Positions 42,889 to 51,512 of a DNA stretch of 64,000 nt are shown one piece after another. The stretch is from contig NZ_BONZ01000021.1 in NCBI RefSeq assembly GCF_016862975.1, positions 62,001 to 126,000 of the forward strand, read 5' to 3'. The position numbers were made by a program, and so were the translations under genes. Source of the DNA: Rugosimonospora africana (GTDB taxonomy: Bacteria; Actinomycetota; Actinomycetes; Mycobacteriales; Micromonosporaceae). The first letter of the stretch is position 1, and each line of letters starts with the position of its first letter. The notes under the pieces were generated by a model. That model was not told where the DNA came from and did not search any database. It worked only from the letters and a program-made list of their open reading frames with translations.

Positions 42889-44298
42889 ATGCCGTCCCGC
42901 CGGGAGCAGGTCCAGTCCTACCAGTACCTCATGCAGCGGGTCGTCAACGCGTTCGTCGCCGGGGAGACCGACCCGCAGCTGTCCCCCATGCGGCGGCTGG
43001 CCGGTGCCGGGTTCGCCGGCGTGATGATCACCGCCCTGGTGGTCGCCGCCGTCGGCGTCTTCGGCCTCATCAAGCACGGCGGCAACGCGTCGTGGCGCAA
43101 CCCGCAGTCGGTCATCGTCGAGAAGGAGACCGGCACCCGCTACATCTACCGGGCCAACACCCTGTACCCGGTCGCCAACTACGTCTCCGCCGTGCTGGCC
43201 CTGGGCGGGGCCGGCAGCACCGTCTCGGTCTCCCGGGAGTCGCTCGTCGGCGTCACCCGCGGTCCGCTCATCGGCATCGTCGGCGCGCCCGACGCGCTGC
43301 CGCCGGCCGGGCGGGTCCTGGGCGCGCCGTGGACGGTCTGCGCGCAGTCCGGCACCGACGCGACCGGCGCCACCACGGCCACCAGTTGGCTGCTCGCCGG
43401 GCGCGCGCCGCGCGACGGCAAGGCGCTGGGCAACGCCGCGCTGATCGTGAAAGAGCAGTCGACCGGCGCCATCTACCTGGTCACGAACGGCCACCGGTAC
43501 CCGCTGACGAGCAACCTGATGCTCGCCGCGCTGGGTGGCGACCAGCAGCCGCAGCTGACCGTGGACGATGCCTGGCTCGACGCGGTACCGGCCGGGCAGG
43601 CGATCTCGCCGATCGGCCTGGACGGGCGGGGGCGGCCGTCCACGGCGGTACCGGGCGCTCTGATCGGCCAGATCTACGCGGCGACCGGTGGCGGCGACAC
43701 GCAGTACTACCTGGTCCGGGCGGCCGACCTGTTGCCGATGACGGCCGTCGAGGAGGCGACCGAACTGGCCGACCCGGCGACCGCGAGCGCCTATCCGGGC
43801 GCCACGCCGACCGTCAGGCAGGTCAACCCTGCCGAGATCGCCGGTGTACCCAAGGCCACCCGTCCGGCGTCCACCGATGAGAGCCCACCGGCGCGGATAC
43901 CGACGATGGCGCGGCCGGACCCGAACGCGGCGGTGTGCGCGATGTACCGCGACGGCACGTCCGGGGCGACGCTGGCGTACGACGTGAGTCAGGCATCGTA
44001 CGGCCAGGGTGTCGGGACCGGCGGCGACTCGGCGACCGCGGTCGTCGACCGGGTGGTGGTGCCCCCGGGTTACGCGGCGGTGGTGCGGGCACTGTCCTCA
44101 CCGGACTCCGGCCTCGGGACGCTCTTCCTGGTGACCGACGAGGGCAAGCGGTACCCGGTGCCGGACGTGGAGCAGTTGTCCTGGCTCGGGTACGGGTCGG
44201 TGAAGCCGCTGAACCTCCCGTCGCTCGTGGTCTCGCGGATCCCGGTCGGGCCGAGCCTGGATCCCGCGGACGCGCAGCTTCCGGTGTCAGGTTCGTAG
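42889..44298 (+). CDS. eccB: Type VII secretion protein EccB
   Basis: 469 residues from ATG 42889, which follows GGGGAGG by about 12 bases; longer in-frame readings run through the divergent region. The conserved N-terminus MPSRREQVQSYQYLMQRVVN then SPMRRLAGAGFAGVM places a cytoplasmic tail and one membrane helix (~45-63). A large exported domain follows with SWRNPQSVIVEKETGTRYIY and repeated beta elements (IYLVTNGHRYPLTS; VTDEGKRYPVP). Two cysteines (TVCAQ, AVCAMYRD) fit the disulfide of mycobacterial EccB. A gap of 125 bp precedes the WXG100 pair. Confidence 0.93.
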   Translation: MPSRREQVQSYQYLMQRVVNAFVAGETDPQLSPMRRLAGAGFAGVMITALVVAAVGVFGLIKHGGNASWRNPQSVIVEKETGTRYIYRANTLYPVANYVSAVLALGGAGSTVSVSRESLVGVTRGPLIGIVGAPDALPPAGRVLGAPWTVCAQSGTDATGATTATSWLLAGRAPRDGKALGNAALIVKEQSTGAIYLVTNGHRYPLTSNLMLAALGGDQQPQLTVDDAWLDAVPAGQAISPIGLDGRGRPSTAVPGALIGQIYAATGGGDTQYYLVRAADLLPMTAVEEATELADPATASAYPGATPTVRQVNPAEIAGVPKATRPASTDESPPARIPTMARPDPNAAVCAMYRDGTSGATLAYDVSQASYGQGVGTGGDSATAVVDRVVVPPGYAAVVRALSSPDSGLGTLFLVTDEGKRYPVPDVEQLSWLGYGSVKPLNLPSLVVSRIPVGPSLDPADAQLPVSGS

Positions 44299-44423
44299 TT
44301 GCCCCTGTCCGGAAGTGGCATTCCTTCGATACCGTCGTACCCAACAGACGTGCCGGCGGGCACGATTCGGCAATGCCGCCCCGACGGGGAGGCGCGGACA
44401 GACCGAATGGAGGTGGGTCCGGG

Positions 44424-44765
44424 ATGGCAGGCGATGGCGTAACCACCGATGCCGCGACGATGGCCAAGACCGCTCAGGAGATCGACGGCGCGGTGGACCG
44501 GCTCACAAGCATGTTCAACAAGCTGATGAACGAGCTGACGCCGCTGCAGTCCGCTTGGGTGGGTTCCGGCGGTTCGTCGTTCCAACAGGTCAAGGACCGG
44601 TTCGACGGTGACGTCGCCAACCTCAACGTGGCGCTTCGCAGCATCGCCGAGGCGGTTGGCAGCGCCGGCCGCGACTACACCGTCAGCGATGACGAGATGA
44701 AGTCGGAGATGCAGCGCGCGGGTGCGTCGGCGGGCGAGATCACCCAGGCACTCAAGCTCAACTGA
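44424..44765 (+). CDS. WXG100-family T7SS substrate, first of pair
   Basis: 113 residues. The WXG turn is SAWVGSGGSSF (Trp45-Val46-Gly47) between two amphipathic helices. The C-terminal signal YxxxD/E is present: Tyr85 to Asp89 in RDYTVSDDE. This is the signal-bearing partner recognised by the EccC ATPase. GGAGGTGGG upstream fits a ribosome site. It ends 19 bp before the second WXG100 gene; together they form an EsxA/EsxB-type heterodimer. Confidence 0.93.
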   Translation: MAGDGVTTDAATMAKTAQEIDGAVDRLTSMFNKLMNELTPLQSAWVGSGGSSFQQVKDRFDGDVANLNVALRSIAEAVGSAGRDYTVSDDEMKSEMQRAGASAGEITQALKLN

Positions 44766-44784
44766 GTCGAACGGGGAGGAACCA

Positions 44785-45081
44785 TTGTCCGGCACGCAGA
44801 TCGTCGTCCAGTTCGCCGCTTTGCAGCAGGCGGCTGACGACATCAACAGCGCACTGTCGTCGATGCAGTCCGAGTTGGACAACATAAACTCGCAGGTCCA
44901 GCCGCTGGTGCACACCTGGCAGAGCGAAGCCCAGCAGGCGTTCGTGCAGCGCAAGACGGAGTGGACGAACGCGGCGAACGACATCCACCAACTGCTGAGC
45001 GGCATCCGCGGCGCGGTCCTCAAGGCGGCCGAGATCATGCAGGCGCGCGAGAAGGCCAACGTCGCCAAGTTCCAGCACTGA
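44785..45081 (+). CDS. WXG100-family T7SS substrate, second of pair
   Basis: 98 residues from a TTG start, chosen because GGGGAGGA lies five bases before it; an upstream in-frame ATG (44722) would overlap the first gene and add a non-WXG tail. The turn is HTWQSEAQQAF, so Trp45 is kept but the glycine is serine (WQS). It has no YxxxD/E motif, as expected for the signal-less partner. It may be a structural partner of the upstream protein. Confidence 0.9.
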   Translation: MSGTQIVVQFAALQQAADDINSALSSMQSELDNINSQVQPLVHTWQSEAQQAFVQRKTEWTNAANDIHQLLSGIRGAVLKAAEIMQAREKANVAKFQH

Positions 45082-45103
45082 CACCGGGATCGAGCCGGCC
45101 GTC

Positions 45104-45135
45104 GCGGTCATGGGTGCGCGGATGCCCATGACCGC
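45104..45135. terminator. Hairpin after the WXG100 pair
   Basis: GCGGTCATGGG at 45104-45114 pairs exactly with CCCATGACCGC at 45125-45135 (11 bp, 10-nt loop), 22 bases after the stop. No T tract. It probably stops transcription from both sides, because the next gene converges. GCCGACGTCCATGATGG and GCCGGCGTCCGTGATGG are direct repeats just beyond. Confidence 0.6.
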
Positions 45136-45211
45136 TGTGTGTCTGTCGGCCGACGTCCATGATGGCCGGCGTCCGTGATGGCGGGCGGCGTCGCCGGTCA
45201 CCGCGGCGGGC

Positions 45212-46615
45212 TCACGCCTCCGCGGCCAACACGTGCACCACGCCGTTGGGGAACAGCGCGCACAACTCGGTCCTGCCGCCGTTCGTTCGGCTGAAGACGC
45301 GCACCGTCGCGGGGTCCGGGGCCGGCGGTGTGGGCTGCGCGCGGAGGTCGAACGCGGGCCGGACGACCAGGTCCTGCGCCGTGTTGCCGAGCCCACCGGT
45401 GATCTCGACCTGGGTGGTCGGGTGGGGCTTGCCGAGCCAGCCCAGTCCGGTGCCGGCGATCGTGGCACCGCCGCCGGTCGTCGCGCCGGGTTGCGACACC
45501 ACGGCCCGGATGTTGGACGCTCCCCGGTCCGCGGCGAAATCGATGGCCGCCGTCCCGCAGTTCATGATCTTGGTGTCGATCACCACGCCGGCCGGCTCGG
45601 GCGTCTGCTGGGCGGCGAGGAGCTGGATGCCGATCTCCCGGATGGGGGGCGCCTGGTTTCCGCCGATGACCAGCCCACCCAGCCACCGGCAGTCACTGCG
45701 GGAGATGCGTACCCCGACGCCGCCGCTGATGTCGGCATAGCAGTTCATGCAGCCGATCGTGGGCGCCGCCAGTTCGAACGACACGTTCTGGTCGATGCCC
45801 CAGCCGTGGCAGTTGACCATCGACGTGCCGGCGCTGTCGCCGTCCAGCCGGAAACCGGCGCCGGCGTTCTGCGAACTGACGCAGTTGAGAAACATCGAGT
45901 CGTGCGGACCGTTGAAGCGGATCCCGTCGCCGCCGTTGTCGTGCGAGCGGATCGCGGTCAGCCGTGACTCCATCTGGTGCGAGGGCGCCGGCAGGGCACC
46001 GATCGGCGCCCACTCGCTGTAGATGCCGTCGTTGCGGCAGTCGAACGCGACGACCTCGGTCAACTCGTACCCGTACCCGTACACCCGCAGGCCGTAGCCG
46101 GCCTTGGGGTTGTGCGCCTTGTTGCCGTCCAGAGCCAGGTCACGGACGCTGAACATGGTGATGCCGCCGTTGTGGCCGGTGCCGGTCAGCGTGGCGAACC
46201 CGTCGGATTCGAGGATGGCGGAGTTGGCGCCGGGGTGGAGCCGCAGCGTGGTCGCGTCGCCGCCGGAGCCGCGCAGATGTACCCCGGAATACATGGTCAG
46301 CCGCCGGGTCAGGTAGGTGCCGGGCGGGAAGAACACCACGCCGCCGTGCTCCCGAGCGGCGGAGATCGCCTTCCGCAGGCTGTCCGTGTCGTCCGTGGTG
46401 CCGTCGCCCGCGGCGCCGAAGTGGCGCACGTTGAAGGCCGTCTCGGCGGACTGGCCACCGTCGTCCGAGTCGCCGTGGTATGCGGCGCCGACCACCGCCC
46501 CGCCGAGGATCGCCGCACCGGCGCCGGTCGCGAACGCGCCACCCCGGGTGAGCATGGCTCGCCGGGAGATCGCGGTGAGGGACCGCGGCAGCCGAAGCCG
46601 GTCGTCCCGAACCAT
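45212..46615 (-). CDS. Tat-exported right-handed beta-helix protein (pectate-lyase/GH28-like)
   Basis: 467 residues from ATG 46615, preceded by GAGGGG; GTG upstream choices extend the N-terminus without benefit. The start has a twin-arginine signal (TAISRRAMLTRGGAFATG) with a Gly/Ala core. The body is a pectin-lyase-fold beta helix: FGAAGDGTTDDTDSLRKAIS, GGVVFFPPGTYLTRR and many coil turns to residue ~400. This is the typical shape of secreted polysaccharide lyases or depolymerases. Its place next to an exopolysaccharide operon suggests cutting or processing of that polymer (inference). No catalytic residues can be assigned with certainty. Confidence 0.78.
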   Translation of the reverse strand: MVRDDRLRLPRSLTAISRRAMLTRGGAFATGAGAAILGGAVVGAAYHGDSDDGGQSAETAFNVRHFGAAGDGTTDDTDSLRKAISAAREHGGVVFFPPGTYLTRRLTMYSGVHLRGSGGDATTLRLHPGANSAILESDGFATLTGTGHNGGITMFSVRDLALDGNKAHNPKAGYGLRVYGYGYELTEVVAFDCRNDGIYSEWAPIGALPAPSHQMESRLTAIRSHDNGGDGIRFNGPHDSMFLNCVSSQNAGAGFRLDGDSAGTSMVNCHGWGIDQNVSFELAAPTIGCMNCYADISGGVGVRISRSDCRWLGGLVIGGNQAPPIREIGIQLLAAQQTPEPAGVVIDTKIMNCGTAAIDFAADRGASNIRAVVSQPGATTGGGATIAGTGLGWLGKPHPTTQVEITGGLGNTAQDLVVRPAFDLRAQPTPPAPDPATVRVFSRTNGGRTELCALFPNGVVHVLAAEA

Positions 46616-46794
46616 GCGCCCCTCACACTCTCCCGGTCGAACGGGAAGCGGCGGGACGAGGGCTGTTCGATGCGACCACCCTGAGAGCGTATCCGAACCC
46701 ACGACGGCGCAGGTCCGCCGGCACCCGGCGGGACAGGGTCCACTACTATGCAGCGCGGCCGGTGTCGGAGGACCCGCGATCAGCAGGGGGGCGC

Positions 46795-47847
46795 ATGGCG
46801 ACGACAGAGGCCGTCTCGAACGACATCGTCGATCGGACGAGACGCATCGAATTCCTCGAAGCGGTCCGCGGCATCGCGGCCACCCTGGTGGTCCTCCAAC
46901 ACCTGCTCGCCGACGAGTTCCCGGCCTACCAACGCTGGACCTACCACCACCTCGACCTCGGCCGCGTCGGTGTGGTCGCGTTCTTCCTGGTCAGCGGGTA
47001 CGTCATTCCGCTGAGCCTGTCCGGGCAGACCCTGCGCACGTTCGCCACCCGCCGGTTCTTCCGGCTCTACCCCTCATACTGGGTGGCCCTCGCCCTCTAC
47101 CTGGCCCTGCACTTCGACGAGATCGTGCGCCAGGTGGGCACGCCTGGGCTGGTCCTGAACGTGCTCATGGTGCACGGCATGGTGGGGATCGTCAGCGCGC
47201 TGCCGCCGGCGTGGACGCTGAGCATCGAACTCATCTTCTACCTCCAGTCCGCCGCCGCGAAGGCGGTACGCAGGCTGGACATCTCGGCGTACCTCGGCCT
47301 GGCCTGGCTGGCCCTGTACCTGCTGCTGTGCCTGGTCGAGTGGAAGACGTCCCGGGCGATGCCCACCACGCTGCCGGCGCTGCTGTTCACCGCCGGCGTC
47401 GGTCACGCGCTCTGGCTGCGGGACAGGTCGGGCTCGCGCGCCTGGCTTCCGCTGCTGCTGGCCGGCGTGGTACTCGTTCCGGCCGGCGCGGTGCTGGGTG
47501 CCGACCCCGACGGCCAGTGGCCGCCGTTCACCTACTCGGTCTCGTTCCTGGCGGGCATCGCGCTGTTCGTCGGCTGCCGCGCCCTGCGCCGTCACGAGTT
47601 CGGCCGGCCGCTGCTGTTCGCCGGCGCCATCAGCTACGCGGTATACCTGTTCCACCCGATCGTCATCGACATCCTGCACCGGCGCTCCGGCCTGCCCGAC
47701 GGACCGGTCTTCGTCATCGTCAACCTGCTGGTCATCCCGCTGGTCGGCTGGCTGGTGCACCGGCTGCTGGAGCGTCCGTCGATCGAGACCGGGCGGCGGT
47801 GGACACGTCGGTGGGTGCCGAGCGCATCCGCAGGCAGTACCACATGA
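46795..47847 (+). CDS. Acyltransferase 3 family membrane protein
   Basis: 350 residues from ATG 46795, which follows CAGGGGGG; a GTG at 46762 would add 11 residues without a ribosome site. About ten membrane helices. The family signature RIEFLEAVRGIAATLVVLQH is at the N-terminus, then FFLVSGYVIPLSL and TRRFFRLYPSYWVALA. Members transfer acyl groups, mostly acetyl, to sugars of exopolysaccharide or antibiotics. TACTAT at 46744-46749 may be a -10. Its 3' end overlaps the convergent flippase gene by 116 bp, so the two mRNAs are antisense there. Confidence 0.88.
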   Translation: MATTEAVSNDIVDRTRRIEFLEAVRGIAATLVVLQHLLADEFPAYQRWTYHHLDLGRVGVVAFFLVSGYVIPLSLSGQTLRTFATRRFFRLYPSYWVALALYLALHFDEIVRQVGTPGLVLNVLMVHGMVGIVSALPPAWTLSIELIFYLQSAAAKAVRRLDISAYLGLAWLALYLLLCLVEWKTSRAMPTTLPALLFTAGVGHALWLRDRSGSRAWLPLLLAGVVLVPAGAVLGADPDGQWPPFTYSVSFLAGIALFVGCRALRRHEFGRPLLFAGAISYAVYLFHPIVIDILHRRSGLPDGPVFVIVNLLVIPLVGWLVHRLLERPSIETGRRWTRRWVPSASAGSTT

Positions 47848-48982
47848 CGACGAGCACCTCGGCGATCATCAGCTGGATGAACAGCCCTGCGGTGTGCCGG
47901 ACAAAGGCGACCGACGCGGCGATGCCGGCCAGCGCGAGGACCCGGGAGCCGATGGCGGAGACCAGGAAGCGCCGGGGCGCCGCCCAGATCATGTGACGGA
48001 CCGACAGCCAGGTGGACACGGTCGTCACCGCCTTGTACCCGCAGTAGGCCGCGACCGCCCCCAGGCCCACCGTCGCCAGGTCGTCCGCGAGCAGGTGCCG
48101 CACCCAGCGGCTGCCCAGCACGACGGCGCTGACCCCGACCAGCAGGACCACGGTGAGCGCCCGGGTGCCGGTGCGCAGCCGGCTGGACCGGCCCCCGACG
48201 ATGTCCTCCCGAACGGTGGCGGCCAGGGCGACGTTGAACGGACCGAACGCCAACTCCATCGCGCGCAGGACCACGATCGCCTGCGGCCCGACGAGCCGGC
48301 CGGCGACCGACGGCAGCGCGACGGTGTAGACGAGGTCGACCCCGGCCGCCAGGCAGTACGCGGCGCCGATGCGCACGCTGCGCCAGATCGGCGGACGGAC
48401 CTGCCCGGCGGCCGGGGACGGCTTCCGCAGCAACACCCAGCCGAGCACGATGACCTGGGCCGGCAGCGCCGCGAGGTCGATCCGGACGTGCAGCACCGCG
48501 AAGGCCGCGCCGGCCAGCACCGTACCGGCGGAGACGAGCTGAGGCACCAGGTTGGCGTACTCGCGGGACCGGGTCCGGGCCAGGGACCAGAACGCCGCCT
48601 CCAGGGGCAACTGGACGAGTACCGGCGTGATCATCAGCAGCCGGCTCACCGGGCCGGTGTGCGGCAGGGCGACCGCCGCCGACAGGTACGCCACCACGGC
48701 GACCGGCAGGATCGCCGCCGTACCGGCCCGGCGCGCCCACCGGTCGACGTTCCACTCCGCCGGTACCAGGCCGGCGGACAGCGGCCGGCCGACGAGCGCT
48801 TCGATCAGCGTGTACGGGATCGCGAACAGCGCGCCCTGGAGCGCGACGAGTGCCAGGTGCCGCCCGTCCGTCCAGGACGCCAGCAGGAACACGACCACGC
48901 TGGACAGCCGGCTGACCGCCTGAACCGACAGCTGGGAGCGTTGCAGGTGGCCGGCGGTACGGGCGAGGAAGCGCGCGCTCAC
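47732..48982 (-). CDS. Polysaccharide flippase-like membrane protein (Wzx-type)
   Basis: 416 residues from a GTG overlapping the polymerase stop (GTGA). Twelve or so hydrophobic helices, with motifs of the lipid-linked oligosaccharide flippase superfamily (RLSSVVVFLLASWTDGR, VLRAMELAFGPFNVALAATV). It would move the undecaprenyl-linked repeat unit across the membrane. Last gene of the minus-strand EPS operon. The C-terminal tail (~35 residues, Ala/Ser/Pro-rich) is the part overlapped by the acyltransferase gene. Confidence 0.78.
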   Translation of the reverse strand: MSARFLARTAGHLQRSQLSVQAVSRLSSVVVFLLASWTDGRHLALVALQGALFAIPYTLIEALVGRPLSAGLVPAEWNVDRWARRAGTAAILPVAVVAYLSAAVALPHTGPVSRLLMITPVLVQLPLEAAFWSLARTRSREYANLVPQLVSAGTVLAGAAFAVLHVRIDLAALPAQVIVLGWVLLRKPSPAAGQVRPPIWRSVRIGAAYCLAAGVDLVYTVALPSVAGRLVGPQAIVVLRAMELAFGPFNVALAATVREDIVGGRSSRLRTGTRALTVVLLVGVSAVVLGSRWVRHLLADDLATVGLGAVAAYCGYKAVTTVSTWLSVRHMIWAAPRRFLVSAIGSRVLALAGIAASVAFVRHTAGLFIQLMIAEVLVVMWYCLRMRSAPTDVSTAARSRSTDAPAAGAPASRPAG

Positions 48983-50361
48983 GGCACCGTCTCGGGCCGG
49001 TGGCGCAGCCCGTACCCGACGAACACCGCGAGGCACGCCATGGCGCTGCCGTACTCCCAGCTCTCGATCAGCAGGAACGACGCGGCGAGCCCGGCGACCA
49101 CGGCGATGTACAGCACGTCGCCCGGGTGGTCGGCGGATCGGCGGTACAGCCACACCAGCGCGGCCACGATCAACGCGACGAACGCCACCGCCACGACGGG
49201 ACCGAACTGCAGCGCGACGCTGAGCACGTAGTTGTCGACGAACACCTGCGATCCGGCCGCTACCCGGGAGTTCGAGGCCGCGCCGACGGCGCCGACCCCC
49301 AGGCCGTACAGCGGTACGTCGCCGTGCAGCAGCGAGCGCCACACGTCGAGCCGCTGGATCAGGCTGTCCGCGCCGGTCGCGCCGACCGCCACGAACCCGA
49401 CCGCGACCGCGACGAGCACCGCCAGCCCGAGCAGCCGCGAGCGGCGGCGCGCGGCGGCGCCGCCGGCCCGGTTCAGCACCACCCCGACGACCAGGCCGGC
49501 GACCAGCAGGACCGCGCCCGACCGGCTGGTGGACAGCGCCAGGCAGACCGCCGCGGCGGCCGCGCCGGCGTGCCAGGCCCGGTGCCGCGGACGGGAGTCC
49601 CGGGTCAGCCAGAGGCCGGCGTACCCGAGCAGGTACGCGCCCGCGAGCATGCCCAGCTCGGCGTTGAAGTCGGTCAGTCCGGGCGCCCGGAAGTTGCCGT
49701 CGATGTAGCGGATCGCGTTGCCGTCGGAGAGGCCCCAGGCGACCAGTCGCGGCGGGCCGATGATGAACTCGCCGACGGCGGCGAGCGCGTTGGCGATCAT
49801 CGCCCAGGCGAGCAGGCCGACCAGCCGGGTGAGGTCGCGGGCCGACCGCGCGACGACCACGACCAGGACCGCCACGGGGAGCAGGACGTACCGGACGCCG
49901 ATGAGGGTCTGCGGAATTCCGTGGTGCGCGAAGCCGACCAGCGCGGAGGCCAGGAGCACGGCCGCGGCGACACCCGCGGCGATCGTCTGGTTCCGGGACG
50001 GGCGCCACCGGATCGCGGTGAGGGCGAAGTGGAGGAACACCACGGCGGCCGCCGTGATGTCCAGCATGTAGTCGCGGTCACCGAACGCCGTGCCGACGAC
50101 GGCTTTCACTCCGATCGCCCACAGCCCGAGCGGCATGCTGAGCACGACGATCGCGTACACCAGGCCGGCCATCGGCCGGCTCGCGACGAGCGCGAGGAAG
50201 ACCAGCACAACCGGGAGCCAGGGCGACAGGCCGGCGAACGCGCAGGCGAGCGTCGCCATGACGAGCAGCGCCGCGCCACCGATGAGGATCCTCGCGTGGC
50301 GGCGCAACCAGGCGGCCGACGGCTCGACCCGGGCCTCGACTCCGCGTGCGAGATCGATCAT
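48979..50361 (-). CDS. O-antigen ligase/polymerase-like membrane protein (Wzy-type)
   Basis: 460 residues from ATG 50361, overlapping the upstream stop (ATGA). Eleven to twelve hydrophobic helices. A large extracytoplasmic loop appears near residues 320-360 (SRVAAGSQVFVDNYVLSVAL), typical of Wzy/WaaL proteins. The segment VCLALSTSRSGAVLLVAG matches the family's conserved Ser-Arg-Gly region. It would polymerise lipid-linked repeat units or ligate polymer to an acceptor. Substrate unknown. Confidence 0.8.
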   Translation of the reverse strand: MIDLARGVEARVEPSAAWLRRHARILIGGAALLVMATLACAFAGLSPWLPVVLVFLALVASRPMAGLVYAIVVLSMPLGLWAIGVKAVVGTAFGDRDYMLDITAAAVVFLHFALTAIRWRPSRNQTIAAGVAAAVLLASALVGFAHHGIPQTLIGVRYVLLPVAVLVVVVARSARDLTRLVGLLAWAMIANALAAVGEFIIGPPRLVAWGLSDGNAIRYIDGNFRAPGLTDFNAELGMLAGAYLLGYAGLWLTRDSRPRHRAWHAGAAAAAVCLALSTSRSGAVLLVAGLVVGVVLNRAGGAAARRRSRLLGLAVLVAVAVGFVAVGATGADSLIQRLDVWRSLLHGDVPLYGLGVGAVGAASNSRVAAGSQVFVDNYVLSVALQFGPVVAVAFVALIVAALVWLYRRSADHPGDVLYIAVVAGLAASFLLIESWEYGSAMACLAVFVGYGLRHRPETVP

Positions 50362-51503
50362 GCCGCGCCGACCCCGGAGACCGTCGCGGCCTCGAGCGCC
50401 CGGTAAGTGCCGATCACCTCGTCGACGTGGCCGGCCCAGTCGAGTCGCTTGCCGTCCGCGGCGGCGGATGCCGACATCTCCTGGTACCGCTGCGCCGAGA
50501 TCCCCGCCGAAGCACGCAGGGCGTCGCGGAGCCCGGCCAGATCCCCGAACCGGATGACGGAGTCTTCCGACGCGGCGGGCGGGCTGGCGATGTCGCTGCT
50601 GATGACCGGTCGCCCGGCTTTCAGCGCCTCCGCGCACGACATCCCGAAGGTCTCCAGGCACTGGCTCGGAAACACCAGCCAGCCGGCCTCTTGCATCGCC
50701 CGCACCTTTCCCGTGGTATCGAGATGGCCCAGATACCGGATGGACGGGCATTCCCGCACAGCCGCCTCGACCTCGTCACGCCGCGGCCCCTCGCCGGCGA
50801 TCAGCAGGGTTCCGCCGACCTCACCGGCGACAGCGCGCCACGCGTCGAGCAGCATACTGATCCCCTTGTGCGGGCTGAGCGCGCCCAGGAAGAGGAAGAC
50901 GTCCCGGCCCCCGGGTGCCCAGTCCCGCTCGGGCATCGGCAGCATCGGGGGAATGAGCCGGCCGGGGCGGCGCAGCGCCCGCGGCACGCGCGCGTTGACC
51001 AGATCGCGGGTGCGTTCGGACGGCCAGATCGGCGTCACGTCCCGCAACTGCCGCGCCAGCCAGGCGGCGCGCAGCGCGAGGAGCGCGTTCACCGGCGCTC
51101 CGCCGCCGCGTTGCGGCAGCGCGTTGTTCGGGTCGCGAATCGCGTGGTCGTGGACGGTGTGGCAGGTCGGGTACCGGCGCGACAGCCGGGCGACGGGCAG
51201 GATGCCGAGGCCCTGCCAGTTGTGCACGTGGACGACGTCCGGACGGAAGCCGTCCAGGTCGGCCAGGCTCAGCCCGGTCGGGTCGGCCAGGTCGCCGAGG
51301 TGGGTGAACACCTTCCGCAGTACCGGAATCCGGGCGGAGAACCGGCGCCGGACGGTGTGGTCGCCGGCCTCCCGGTGCTCGGAACCGCGGCAGAACACGC
51401 GAACCTCGTGCCCGCGCGCCACGAGTTCGCGGGACAGCTCCCGGACGTAATACTCGGCGCCACCCCGGACGGCGAACGACGAATGAACCATGGCGATCCG
51501 CAC
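50358..51503 (-). CDS. Glycosyltransferase family 4, GT-B fold
   Basis: 381 residues. N-terminal MVHSSFAVRGGAEYYVRELS binds the acceptor side, with HVHNWQGLG. The C-terminal nucleotide-sugar site shows FLGALSPHKGISMLLDAW and the EX7E motif, SQCLETFGMSCAEALKAGRP. This family adds a sugar to a lipid-linked or growing oligosaccharide with retention. It overlaps the polymerase gene downstream (ATGA) and lies 9 bp from the previous GT4 gene. It works on the EPS repeat unit (inference from context). Confidence 0.88.
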   Translation of the reverse strand: MRIAMVHSSFAVRGGAEYYVRELSRELVARGHEVRVFCRGSEHREAGDHTVRRRFSARIPVLRKVFTHLGDLADPTGLSLADLDGFRPDVVHVHNWQGLGILPVARLSRRYPTCHTVHDHAIRDPNNALPQRGGGAPVNALLALRAAWLARQLRDVTPIWPSERTRDLVNARVPRALRRPGRLIPPMLPMPERDWAPGGRDVFLFLGALSPHKGISMLLDAWRAVAGEVGGTLLIAGEGPRRDEVEAAVRECPSIRYLGHLDTTGKVRAMQEAGWLVFPSQCLETFGMSCAEALKAGRPVISSDIASPPAASEDSVIRFGDLAGLRDALRASAGISAQRYQEMSASAAADGKRLDWAGHVDEVIGTYRALEAATVSGVGAA

Positions 51504-51512
51504 GGTGAGCCC

